From Planctomycetota bacterium (GTDB lineage: Bacteria > Planctomycetota > Phycisphaerae > UBA1845 > Fen-1342), in assembly GCA_030616465.1 (NCBI GenBank), contig JAUWXH010000174.1, positions 1 to 5,602 on the forward strand: 5,602 nucleotides of DNA. Direction: 5' to 3'. Below the pieces are notes generated by a model that was not told where the DNA came from, did not search any database, and saw only the letters and a program-made list of their open reading frames with translations. How positions within the stretch are numbered: the first letter of the stretch is position 1; every line of letters starts with the position of its first letter. Shown here one piece after another: positions 1-5,602 of the stretch. Both the position numbers and the translations under genes were made by a program.

Positions 1-98
1 CCGACATTGCGTATCCCTCTTCTGTCGCGCCAAGCCCCACTAATCATAGATCGGCCGCTCCCGCGGCTCAACGAAATTCCGGCGGGGCGACCTTGGTT

Positions 99-104
99 TA
101 TAAC
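99..104 (+). promoter_or_regulatory. Weak candidate -10 box upstream of the DUF72 gene
   Basis: TATAAC matches the sigma-70 -10 consensus at five of six positions and is the most A+T-rich spot in the 171 bases before the DUF72 start. It lies in the short imperfect palindrome GGTTTATAACC (95-105). No good -35 box is seen 16-18 bases upstream, where the sequence reads around ATTCCG. A start of transcription near 111 would give a leader of about 60 bases. This is only a candidate; nothing else recognisable is seen in positions 1-171. Confidence 0.2.
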
Positions 105-171
105 CTCGGCCCGTTTCCATACCCCCCTCTTCCGCTTGCCAGCGGCGGAGCGGGACGGTACACAGCCGGCG

Positions 172-1065
172 ATGGAAGCGCCGCGGGCCAAGCTCTGGAT
201 CGGTCCGTCCGGGTGGAGCTATCCGGACTGGGACGGCGTGGTCTACCCGGCGAAGAAGCCGCGCGGGTTCAAGCCGCTGGCGTACATCGGGCAGCACTTC
301 AACGCAGTCGAGGTCAACACCAGCTTTTACCGCATCCCCTCGGCCCGCATGACGCAGGCGTGGCCGCCGCTGGTGCCCACCGAGTTCCGCTTCGCGTTCA
401 AGCTGACGCGAACGTTCACGCACGAGCGCGAGGAGTTCCCGCCGGCGGACGACGTGGCCGCGTTCAAAAACGGGCTTCAACCCGTTCGCGAGGCGGGCCG
501 GCTCGGGCCGCTGCTGCTCCAATTCCCCTGGTCGTTCCGCTACACCGCCGAAGCGGTGAATTGGCTGAAACGGCTGGCAGACGCGTTTCCCGAGTTCGAG
601 CGCTTCGTCGAGGTGCGCCACGCGTCCTGGGCGCAGCCGGAGGCGGTCGAGAGGCTGCGGCAGCTCGGGGGGTACTGCAACATCGACCAGCCGCGGCTGC
701 GCAACTGCCTGGGCCCCACTCAGCACGTGTTCGGGTCGAACGCCTACGTGCGGCTGCACGGTCGCAATGCGTCCAAGTGGTTCGCCGACGACGTGCCGAC
801 CTACGAGCGCTACAACTATCTTTACAGCGACGCCGAGTTGCGCGAGTGGGTGACGCGTCTGAACGCGATCAGCGCGCAGGCGGAGGATGTATACGTGTTT
901 GCCAACAACCACTATCGCGGCCAGGGGGTCGCCAACGCGCTGGAGCTCCAGGCCTTGCTGGAAAACCGCCAGGTGGAGGTGCCGCCCGAACTGTTAGCCG
1001 CGTATCCCCGGCTAAAGGCGATCGCCCGGCCGCCGTGCGAACCGGGATTGTTCGAGCCGGTGTAG
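172..1065 (+). CDS. DUF72 (YecE-like) family protein
   Basis: A complete 297-residue protein of the DUF72/YecE family, which forms a TIM-barrel-like fold; its biochemical role is not established. Family motifs appear in the expected order: GPSGWSYPDW near residues 11-20, VEVNTSFYRIP (46-56), FKLTR (76-80), LLLQFPWSF (114-122), EVRHASW (147-153), YVRLHGRN (192-199) and VFANNHYRG (242-250) followed by the helix ANALEL. The length is close to or slightly above the family's usual size because of a C-terminal tail after LKAIA. The frame is open upstream to a TTG at position 7, but those 55 extra codons look like translated non-coding DNA, and the conserved region begins a few residues after the ATG at 172, so that start is preferred. 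No strong ribosome binding site is visible. The TAG stop falls on the edge of a stem-loop repeat. The gene appears monocistronic; gyrA begins 422 bases downstream. Confidence 0.9.
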   Translation: MEAPRAKLWIGPSGWSYPDWDGVVYPAKKPRGFKPLAYIGQHFNAVEVNTSFYRIPSARMTQAWPPLVPTEFRFAFKLTRTFTHEREEFPPADDVAAFKNGLQPVREAGRLGPLLLQFPWSFRYTAEAVNWLKRLADAFPEFERFVEVRHASWAQPEAVERLRQLGGYCNIDQPRLRNCLGPTQHVFGSNAYVRLHGRNASKWFADDVPTYERYNYLYSDAELREWVTRLNAISAQAEDVYVFANNHYRGQGVANALELQALLENRQVEVPPELLAAYPRLKAIARPPCEPGLFEPV

Positions 1066-1113
1066 GGTAGGCACCAGAAGTGGCAGGTCTCGAAGCCTCG
1101 ACCTGCCCTACCC
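1065..1113. repeat. Stem-loop repeat at the 3' end of the DUF72 gene
   Basis: The inner stem pairs GGCAGGTC (1082-1089) with GACCTGCC (1100-1107) around a 10-base loop. An outer stem pairs GGGTAG (1065-1070) with CTACCC (1108-1113), leaving an 11-base bulge on the left side. The arm starts on the last base of the DUF72 stop codon. No T-run follows, so it is not a classical intrinsic terminator. It could stabilise the 3' end of the mRNA or be one copy of a dispersed palindromic repeat; I recall similar GGTAGGGCAGGTC-type elements in planctomycete intergenic DNA but cannot check copy number here. Confidence 0.6.
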
Positions 1114-1152
1114 TGCTGATGGGGGCGTTTGACGGGCTCCGCACCGGGCGGT

Positions 1153-1272
1153 TCAGCCCAAATCAAGCATCTCGCGCTGGATTCGGTCCCACAAGTGCGG
1201 CGAGCGTGTGGCCAGCGACTGCCACTCGGCCCGCGTATACACCCACACGTCGGCCGGGACGGGCACGGTTCG
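1153..1272 (-). pseudogene. Remnant of a nucleotidyltransferase-domain protein, C-terminal end
   Basis: On the minus strand, 39 codons ending in TGA (1153-1155) read RTVPVPADVWVYTRAEW, then about 20 residues with WDRIQREML. This resembles the C-terminal end of small MNT/Pol-beta-type nucleotidyltransferase proteins, where a PVPADVLVYT-x-xEW strand-helix closes the fold. The catalytic N-terminal part (GSxARG then DxD) is missing: the same frame stays open to a TAG near 1413, but its upstream residues show no such motif, and a TTG at 1344 is the only start offered. I read it as a decayed fragment stranded between two intact genes. Alternatively it is a chance open frame in G+C-rich DNA; the match rests on about 25 residues. 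Confidence 0.45.
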
Positions 1273-1487
1273 GCATACCCGTATTGTATCGTCAAAAGCG
1301 GGCCAAAACAGCCGGCGGCGGGCGGTCCGCTTTGCTGCCAACACGGTAAGAATCGCGTAGAATCCGGGGTGGTAATGGCGTGGTGCGACCGTCGGCGCGC
1401 TGGTCAGCTACGCTACGTGCGCGGGCAAGGCCGGAGTCGAAAGCGCGGGCGGATCCTTCGCCAAGCAGTTGAGGGTGTGAAGCAAGC
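1273..1487 (+). other. gyrA upstream region with weak promoter candidate
   Basis: No gene is seen here on either strand. The best promoter-like element is TAGAAT (1358-1363, five of six matches to the -10 consensus); TTGCTG at 1332-1337 could serve as -35 but the spacer would be 20 bases, which is too long for a strong promoter. If used, it would give gyrA a leader of roughly 115-120 bases. The only Shine-Dalgarno-like string is GAGGG (1471-1475), 12 bases before the ATG, longer than ideal. No riboswitch or terminator-like fold is obvious. Confidence 0.25.
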
Positions 1488-4151
1488 ATGAGCAACGGAC
1501 AAACGGTGAGCATCATCCCGACGCCCATCGCGCAGGAAATGCAGGAATCGTACCTGACCTACGCCATGAGCGTCATCATGGCCCGGGCCCTGCCCGATGT
1601 GCGCGACGGGTTGAAACCTTCACAGCGGCGCATCCTGGTCGCGATGCACGACCTGAAGCTGCACCCGCGGGGCAAACACCGCAAGTGCGCCAAGATCTGC
1701 GGCGACACGAGCGGCAATTACCACCCCCACGGTGAAGGCGTCATCTATCCCACGCTGGTCCGGCTGGGCCAGGAGTGGAACATGCGCCACCAACTGGTGG
1801 ACCCGCAGGGGAACTTCGGCAGCATCGACGGCGACCCGCCCGCCGCCATGCGGTATACCGAGGCCCGCCTGGCCAGTCCCGCCGAGGATATGCTCGCCGA
1901 TCTCGACAAGGAAACGGTGGATTTCGAGGAGAACTACGACGGCACGCGCACCGAGCCGGTCGTGTTGCCGAGCAAGTTCCCCAACCTACTGGTCAACGGG
2001 TCGGAAGGCATTGCGGTGGGGATGGCCACGCGCGTGCTGCCCCACAACCTGGCGGAGATCTGCAGCGCGGTCATCGCCTACATTGACGACCACGATATCT
2101 CAATCGAGGCGTTGACGAAGATCGTCCCCGGCCCCGATTTCCCCACCGGCGGCGTGATCTGCGGCAGGGACGGCGTCCGCGAGGCCTACACCACCGGACG
2201 CGGCTCGATCACCGTCCGCGGCGTCATTCATACCGAAGAGACCAAGTCACGCCGAACGATGCTGGTGGTGGACGAAATCCCCTACAGCGTCCTGCTGCCG
2301 ACGATCAAGGACCGCATCGTCGATGCGATCCAGCGCGGCACGATCAAGGGCATCGACGACCTGCGTGACGAATCCGGCCGGCAGCAGATGGTGCGGCTGG
2401 TGATCACGCTCAAGAAGGACGCCAACCCGGACGTCATCATCAACCAGTTGTGGCGATACACGCCGCTGCAAATGAACATCCACGCGCTGAACGTCGTGCT
2501 GGTTAACCGCGTGCCGAAGACGCTCGGTCTCAAGCCGCTCATCGAGCAGTTCGTGAGTCACCGCGTTGACGTGGTGCGGCGGCGGACCGGATACCTGCTG
2601 CGCAAGGCCCGCCAGCGGGCCCACGTGTTGGAAGGGTTGATCCTGGCGGTGGCCGACATCGATGAGATCATCCAACTCATCAAGGAATCGCCCGACGTGG
2701 ACGCCGCCCGCCAACGCCTGATGGACAAGCCCTTGCGCCTGAGCGAACGGGCCACGGTCTGCCGACTCCTGCCCGAGGCATTCGTGCAGCGGGCCAGCGG
2801 GGCCGATCAGCATCTGACCCGCACGCAGGCGGACGCCATCCTGGCCATGCAGCTCCGCCGCCTGACCGGGCTGGAGATCGAGCACCTGGCCAAGGAGTAC
2901 TCCAAGCTGGTCGAGGAGATCGCCGATTACGAGCTGATCCTCAGCGACGAGCGGCGCGTGCTCGACATCATCGCCGAGGACATGCGCGAATTGAAGGAGA
3001 AGCACGGCGAGCCGCGGCGGACAAAGATGGGCGGGCCGGTGGGCTCATTCGACCTGGACGAGCTGATCGAGGAAGAAGACGTGGTTGTCACCGTCTCGCA
3101 CCAGGGCTACGTCAAGCGCGTCCCGGTCGATGTATTCCGCAGCCAGGGCCGCGGGGGGCGCGGCGTACGCGGGACCGAGAACAAGGACGCGGACTTCATC
3201 GAGCACATGCGTGTGTGCTCGACGCACGATTTCATGCTGTTTTTCAGCAACCGCGGGCGCGTCTACTGGCTGCGCGTCTACGACATCCCCAGCATGCAGC
3301 GCACCAGCCGCGGGCGCTCGCTGGCCAACGTGCTGCGCATGCAGCCGCACGAACGCCACATGGCCGTGCTGCGGGTCAAGCAGTTCGAGGAGAACTTCGC
3401 CTTCTTTGCAACCGAAAAGGGCGTGGTCAAAAAGACGCCCCTGTCGGCCTTCTCGCGCCCGCGGCCCAGCGGCATCCAGGCCATCACGCTCGACCCGGAC
3501 GACTCGCTGATCAGGGTCGCACTGACCGACGGCGACCAGGAAATCGTGCTGGGCACGCGCGAGGGCATGGCCTGTCGCTTCAATGAATCCGACGTCCGCG
3601 CCATGGGCCGCACCGCCCGCGGCGTGCGCGGCATCGACCTGCGCAACGACGACCGCGTGGTCGATATGGCCGCCATCGTCCCCGGCCAGAGCCTGCTGAC
3701 CGTCTGCGACCGCGGGTTCGGCAAACGCACCGACATCGACGAATACCGCCTCACCCGCCGCGGCAGCAAAGGCGTGATCAACGTGCGGGTCACCGAGCGC
3801 AACGGTGGCGTGGTCGCGCTACGGGCCGTCACCGACGACGACGAGCTGATGCTGATCACCGGCAAGGGGGTGCTGCTGCGCATGTCGCTCGACCAGCTCC
3901 GCGACATCGGCCGGGCCACCCAGGGCGTCCGGCTGATCCGCGTGGACAAAGACGACCGGGTCGTCGCCGTCGCCAAGGTCGTCAGCGAACGCGAGGAGGC
4001 CGAGCTGAACGGCTCCGCCGCCGAGAGTGAATCCGCGCCGACCGACGAGCAGCCCGAACCAGCGCCCGATGAGGCGCCCGAGGATTCGGAATCACCGCAG
4101 GGCCCGCCGGGCGCCGCGCCAACCGACGCCCCAGGTGAACCGGGTAGCTAA
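1488..4151 (+). CDS. gyrA: DNA gyrase subunit A
   Basis: GyrA cuts and rejoins both DNA strands and, with GyrB (not in this window), introduces negative supercoils using ATP. The 887-residue protein is complete and close to the usual length. The winged-helix breakage-reunion domain occupies about residues 15-165, with the catalytic tyrosine at Tyr123 in AAMRYTEARL, preceded by Arg122. The tower and coiled-coil follow, with the typical LTRTQADAILAMQLRRLTGL from residue 443. The C-terminal beta-pinwheel starts near residue 530; its GyrA box is QGRGGRG (553-559), supporting gyrase over topoisomerase IV, and later blades show the related SRGRSL, ARGVRG and RRGSKG turns. The last ~50 residues are an acidic, proline-rich tail. 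In the quinolone pocket, Gly84 and Pro88 replace E. coli Ser83 and Asp87, and Val183 replaces the Ile174 wedge. The ATG start fits the usual short N-terminus before IAQEMQESYLTYAMSVI; the ribosome binding site is weak. Confidence 0.97.
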   Translation: MSNGQTVSIIPTPIAQEMQESYLTYAMSVIMARALPDVRDGLKPSQRRILVAMHDLKLHPRGKHRKCAKICGDTSGNYHPHGEGVIYPTLVRLGQEWNMRHQLVDPQGNFGSIDGDPPAAMRYTEARLASPAEDMLADLDKETVDFEENYDGTRTEPVVLPSKFPNLLVNGSEGIAVGMATRVLPHNLAEICSAVIAYIDDHDISIEALTKIVPGPDFPTGGVICGRDGVREAYTTGRGSITVRGVIHTEETKSRRTMLVVDEIPYSVLLPTIKDRIVDAIQRGTIKGIDDLRDESGRQQMVRLVITLKKDANPDVIINQLWRYTPLQMNIHALNVVLVNRVPKTLGLKPLIEQFVSHRVDVVRRRTGYLLRKARQRAHVLEGLILAVADIDEIIQLIKESPDVDAARQRLMDKPLRLSERATVCRLLPEAFVQRASGADQHLTRTQADAILAMQLRRLTGLEIEHLAKEYSKLVEEIADYELILSDERRVLDIIAEDMRELKEKHGEPRRTKMGGPVGSFDLDELIEEEDVVVTVSHQGYVKRVPVDVFRSQGRGGRGVRGTENKDADFIEHMRVCSTHDFMLFFSNRGRVYWLRVYDIPSMQRTSRGRSLANVLRMQPHERHMAVLRVKQFEENFAFFATEKGVVKKTPLSAFSRPRPSGIQAITLDPDDSLIRVALTDGDQEIVLGTREGMACRFNESDVRAMGRTARGVRGIDLRNDDRVVDMAAIVPGQSLLTVCDRGFGKRTDIDEYRLTRRGSKGVINVRVTERNGGVVALRAVTDDDELMLITGKGVLLRMSLDQLRDIGRATQGVRLIRVDKDDRVVAVAKVVSEREEAELNGSAAESESAPTDEQPEPAPDEAPEDSESPQGPPGAAPTDAPGEPGS

Positions 4152-4157
4152 GAAACC

Positions 4158-4243
4158 ATCTCAAAGCGGGTGCCACGCGCAGCTTGCCTGCCCGTGCACT
4201 GGCGGACAAGCCGCCAGTGACACCCCAAACGGGGTTTTGAGAT
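4158..4243. repeat. Nested inverted repeat between convergent gyrA and antitoxin gene
   Basis: Nearly all of the convergent intergenic space is symmetric. The outer arms are ATCTCAAA (4158-4165) and TTTGAGAT (4236-4243). Inside them GGGTG (4168-4172) can pair with CACCC (4221-4225), and a perfect 9-base-pair hairpin pairs CACTGGCGG (4197-4205) with CCGCCAGTG (4211-4219) around ACAAG. The outer similarity reaches back imperfectly to both stop codons: CTAAG-type sequence follows the gyrA end and CTAAA-type the antitoxin end. It may act as a two-way transcription barrier, as a palindromic mobile-type repeat, or as both. Confidence 0.65.
4223..4238 (+). terminator. Short terminator-like hairpin after gyrA
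   Basis: CCCC (4223-4226), loop AAAC, GGGG (4231-4234) and then TTTT (4235-4238) give the order of an intrinsic terminator on the plus strand, 71 bases after the gyrA stop. The stem has only four pairs and the T-run only four bases, so efficiency may depend on the stronger 9-base-pair hairpin just upstream (4197-4219), with which it shares no bases. On the minus strand there is no matching T-run. Confidence 0.4.
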
Positions 4244-4248
4244 AGTCT

Positions 4249-4737
4249 TTAGGCGGGACGTTCGGCGTGACCTGCCCAGTGCGGTCCTCTCAAGCCCTTC
4301 ACGAATTCAACCGCCGCGGACAAGCCGAATACGAGGCGTAGCAGGGTATCCGAGCTGCGGGATTGGTAGACGCGACCGCTCTCCCAACGTGACAAGGAAT
4401 TCCCGCCCAGGCCCAGCAAGTCCTGCAACTCTTGCTGAGTCAAGCCGAGGCGTTCCCGGCCCGCGCGGATCTCTGTGGGGGTTAACAAGCCGAGCTGGCG
4501 ATACGTCTCCTCCGTGATCCGGCAAATGGCCGCGTCATCCTCAATGATCGTGTCATGCGGGTGCTCGGGATGGCAATCAGGGTTGGTGCAGGCGATCACT
4601 TCGAGGTCGGGAATGCGGATCTTCACCGGCGGCCGGCCGTCGTGACTGACTGCGTACTCAAACGGCTGGCGCACGCGACGCAGCATCCTCTGCCCGCACA
4701 CGTGGCAGCGCCAGTTTTCCCACCGCTTCTCTTTCAT
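4249..4737 (-). CDS. MqsA-family antitoxin / XRE-type regulator
   Basis: A 162-residue protein with the two-part build of MqsA antitoxins (YgiT-type). The N-terminal part holds paired cysteines, C11-x2-C14 and C50-x4-C55, which would bind zinc, with VKIRIPDLEVIAC between them as in this family. The second pair is spaced wider than the usual C-x2-C. The C-terminal part, about residues 86-135, is a helix-turn-helix: LTPTEIRAGRERLGLTQQEL, then a turn and NSLSRWESGR, the recognition segment typical of MqsA. In known systems the zinc domain binds the toxin and the helix-turn-helix represses the operon. The ATG at 4737 is 9 bases after the upstream gene's stop, with AGG 8 bases before it as a ribosome binding site. 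It is second in a two-gene operon and should be controlled by the promoter at 5176-5204. It could instead be a stand-alone regulator if the partner is not a toxin. Confidence 0.85.
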   Translation of the reverse strand: MKEKRWENWRCHVCGQRMLRRVRQPFEYAVSHDGRPPVKIRIPDLEVIACTNPDCHPEHPHDTIIEDDAAICRITEETYRQLGLLTPTEIRAGRERLGLTQQELQDLLGLGGNSLSRWESGRVYQSRSSDTLLRLVFGLSAAVEFVKGLRGPHWAGHAERPA

Positions 4738-4746
4738 CGACTGTGC

Positions 4747-5127
4747 CTAATTGCGGCGCTTCACACTCTTGACAATCAGAATCGGGCCGGACGGATCATC
4801 TAACTTGAGTTCCGTCTTCACATACAGGCGTGTTCCTTCCAACTCGAATCGGAACTTGTAGATCGTCTCGGGATCGGAGTCCTCATATGTGTATTCGATC
4901 CGGTTGGGCTGCCCGCCTCGGCGGAGGAATCCCGCCAGCGCCGCTTTAAGGCGGTCCTTCGCTTCCTCGCGTGGAACGTCCGCAGGCAGCACAGCGGCCA
5001 AGCCCAAATCGTCGGCCTCCGGGCTGCCGCTAAAGGCCCGCTCCTTAAACGCCACAACGTTCGACGCGGTGTCGGTAAGAACCCGAAGCAGCAGCGCCAG
5101 CCGTCGTTCGTTGCTCTCTTTCGGCAC
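4747..5127 (-). CDS. Small protein, candidate MqsR-like toxin partner
   Basis: I do not firmly recognise this 126-residue protein. It lies first in an operon with an MqsA-type antitoxin, the place held by the toxin MqsR in mqsRA. Seen directly: a helical N-terminus (to about residue 28), a segment with DDLGL (39-43), a helix rich in Lys and Arg (52-71), then strands with YKFRFELEG (90-98), LYVKTELKLD (101-110) and ILIVKSVKRRN (116-126). The order DxLGL, helix, strand, [VL]Y[LV]K, strand, basic end recalls MqsR, a RelE-fold mRNA endoribonuclease that ends VYLK...LIVSFKEK, but MqsR is about 98 residues and the likeness is weak. The GTG at 5127 is the first usable start after an in-frame TGA upstream and falls about 40 bases after the predicted transcription start; no clear Shine-Dalgarno is visible. 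The gene is surely real by context; toxin activity is inference. Confidence 0.7.
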   Translation of the reverse strand: MPKESNERRLALLLRVLTDTASNVVAFKERAFSGSPEADDLGLAAVLPADVPREEAKDRLKAALAGFLRRGGQPNRIEYTYEDSDPETIYKFRFELEGTRLYVKTELKLDDPSGPILIVKSVKRRN

Positions 5128-5175
5128 GGTGCCGCAGATTCTACGGGCGCTTCAGCGTCCTCATAATCCAAGGGA

Positions 5176-5204
5176 AGCATAGCACAGCGTTTGACATATG
5201 TCAA
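5176..5204 (-). promoter_or_regulatory. Sigma-70-type promoter of the toxin-antitoxin-like operon
   Basis: Read on the minus strand, the -35 box is TTGACA (5204-5199, six of six consensus bases) and the -10 box is TATGCT (5181-5176, four of six), separated by exactly 17 bases. Transcription would begin near 5169 and give a leader of about 40 bases before the GTG at 5127. It lies in the 134-base gap after ftsW and points at the operon. The -35 box is half of a perfect palindrome, so the promoter is expected to be repressible. Confidence 0.75.
5191..5204. promoter_or_regulatory. Palindromic operator overlapping the -35 box
   Basis: TTGACATATGTCAA is a perfect 14-base palindrome, a typical size and form for a dimeric helix-turn-helix repressor site. 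It contains the -35 hexamer and the first 8 bases of the spacer. The only DNA-binding protein encoded nearby is the MqsA-type antitoxin of the same operon, so autorepression is the natural reading. It differs from the E. coli MqsA site (AACCT-AGGTT type). Confidence 0.7.
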
Positions 5205-5261
5205 GCCGCTTTCCGTGGCTGTCCTTTTGGTCTGATAATAAAGTGCGTCTTGGCGGTTTCG

Positions 5262-5602
5262 TCAGCCAGCCTCCCGTTGCCCACCTGCGGAACCGCGCCC
5301 CACGGACGCGAGCAAACCAGCGGCGAGGCCGAGGAAGAGGACGCCGGAGCCGCCGGCCGAGACGAAGGGCAGCGAGATGCCCTTGGTGGGAACGCTGTTG
5401 GTGACCACGCCGATATTGAACGCCGCTTGCAGGCAAATGGTCAGCGTGATGCCGGCGGCCAGCAGCTTGCCGAACGAGTCCGGGGCGTTGGCCGAAATCC
5501 GCCACCCACGCCAGAGCAAGAGCAGGAACAGGGCGACGACCGCCAAGCCACCAACGACGCCGAGCTCCTCGCACAGGATCGCGAGGATGAAGTCGTTGTT
5601 GT
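5262..5602 (-). CDS. ftsW: Cell division protein FtsW, C-terminal part (runs off the window)
   Basis: The last 112 residues of a SEDS-family protein, cut at the 5' side by the window end. FtsW is the membrane glycosyltransferase that polymerises septal peptidoglycan with its partner FtsI. Visible features: NDFILAILCEELG (residues 2-14 of the fragment), matching the DFIFAxxxEELG motif; three membrane segments (about 13-33, 46-67 and 75-100); and PTKGISLPFVSAGGSG (71-86), where PTKG points to FtsW rather than RodA. The usual Tyr of SYGGSS is Ala here, which I believe is common in planctomycete-type FtsW. A short polar tail (GRGSAGGQREAG) ends at TGA 5264-5262. In many dcw clusters murG follows ftsW; here the next gene is the toxin-antitoxin-like operon, so ftsW ends its cluster or the cluster is split. 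No terminator is visible after it. Confidence 0.92.
   Translation of the reverse strand, partial: NNDFILAILCEELGVVGGLAVVALFLLLLWRGWRISANAPDSFGKLLAAGITLTICLQAAFNIGVVTNSVPTKGISLPFVSAGGSGVLFLGLAAGLLASVGRGSAGGQREAG

Noticed and set aside
7..171. In-frame 55-codon extension of the DUF72 protein from a TTG start
   Set aside because: The added residues have no family similarity and look like translated non-coding DNA; the conserved region starts just after the ATG at 172.
40..912. Long open frame of 290 residues antisense to the DUF72 gene
   Set aside because: It is rich in Arg, Pro, Val and His with no recognisable motif and lies opposite a clear gene; long antisense frames are expected in G+C-rich coding DNA.
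912..1295. Minus-strand 127-residue frame across the DUF72 3' end and the stem-loop repeat
   Set aside because: It translates the repeat and antisense coding sequence, with no motif or ribosome binding site.
2247..3976. Long minus-strand open frames (2247-3005 and 3278-3976) opposite gyrA
   Set aside because: Low-complexity composition typical of antisense shadows; gyrA covers the whole region with full-length conservation.
4818..5204. Overlapping minus-strand frame of 128 residues beginning MTYVKRCAMLPLDY
   Set aside because: Its first start codons lie inside the promoter, upstream of the predicted transcription start, and the sequence turns Arg/Trp-rich like a shadow; the 4747-5127 frame reads as a folded protein and ends next to the antitoxin start.
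1..5602. CRISPR array, tRNA, rRNA or insertion-sequence ends
   Set aside because: No regularly spaced direct repeats, cloverleaf-like sequence, rRNA motif or transposase was seen on either strand.

Overview
The window is G+C-rich bacterial chromosomal DNA holding one complete housekeeping gene, one complete conserved gene of unknown function, a two-gene toxin-antitoxin-like operon and the 3' end of a cell-division gene. The GyrA sequence (HRKCAKICGDTSGNYHPHGEG at its breakage-reunion core) and the FtsW tail (SLPFVSAGGSG instead of the usual SYGGSS) look to me most like Planctomycetota, perhaps a Phycisphaerae-like lineage. This is an impression from family resemblance, not a database result.

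Layout. (1) 172-1065, plus: a DUF72/YecE-family protein, which ends inside a stem-loop repeat (1065-1113). (2) 1066-1487: a 422-base gap with that repeat, a minus-strand remnant of the C-terminal end of a small nucleotidyltransferase-domain protein (1153-1272), and the leader of the next gene. (3) 1488-4151, plus: gyrA, DNA gyrase subunit A, 887 residues, with an acidic proline-rich tail. (4) 4152-4248: a convergent intergenic space filled by a nested inverted repeat with a small terminator-like hairpin. (5) 5127 down to 4249, minus: an operon of a 126-residue small protein and, 9 bases later, a 162-residue MqsA-type antitoxin (zinc-finger-like N-terminus plus XRE helix-turn-helix). Its promoter is clear: TTGACA, 17 bases, TATGCT. 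A perfect 14-base palindrome covers the -35 box and is the likely operator. (6) 5262-5602, minus: the last 112 residues of FtsW, running off the window.

How the parts relate. gyrA and ftsW are core genes for supercoiling and septal peptidoglycan synthesis and are not functionally linked here. The toxin-antitoxin-like operon sits between them as an accessory insertion with its own regulated promoter. The most interesting points are the divergent candidate toxin paired with MqsA, the operator-promoter overlap, the GyrA quinolone-pocket residues (Gly84 and Pro88 where E. coli has Ser83 and Asp87), and the two structured repeats placed right at gene ends.
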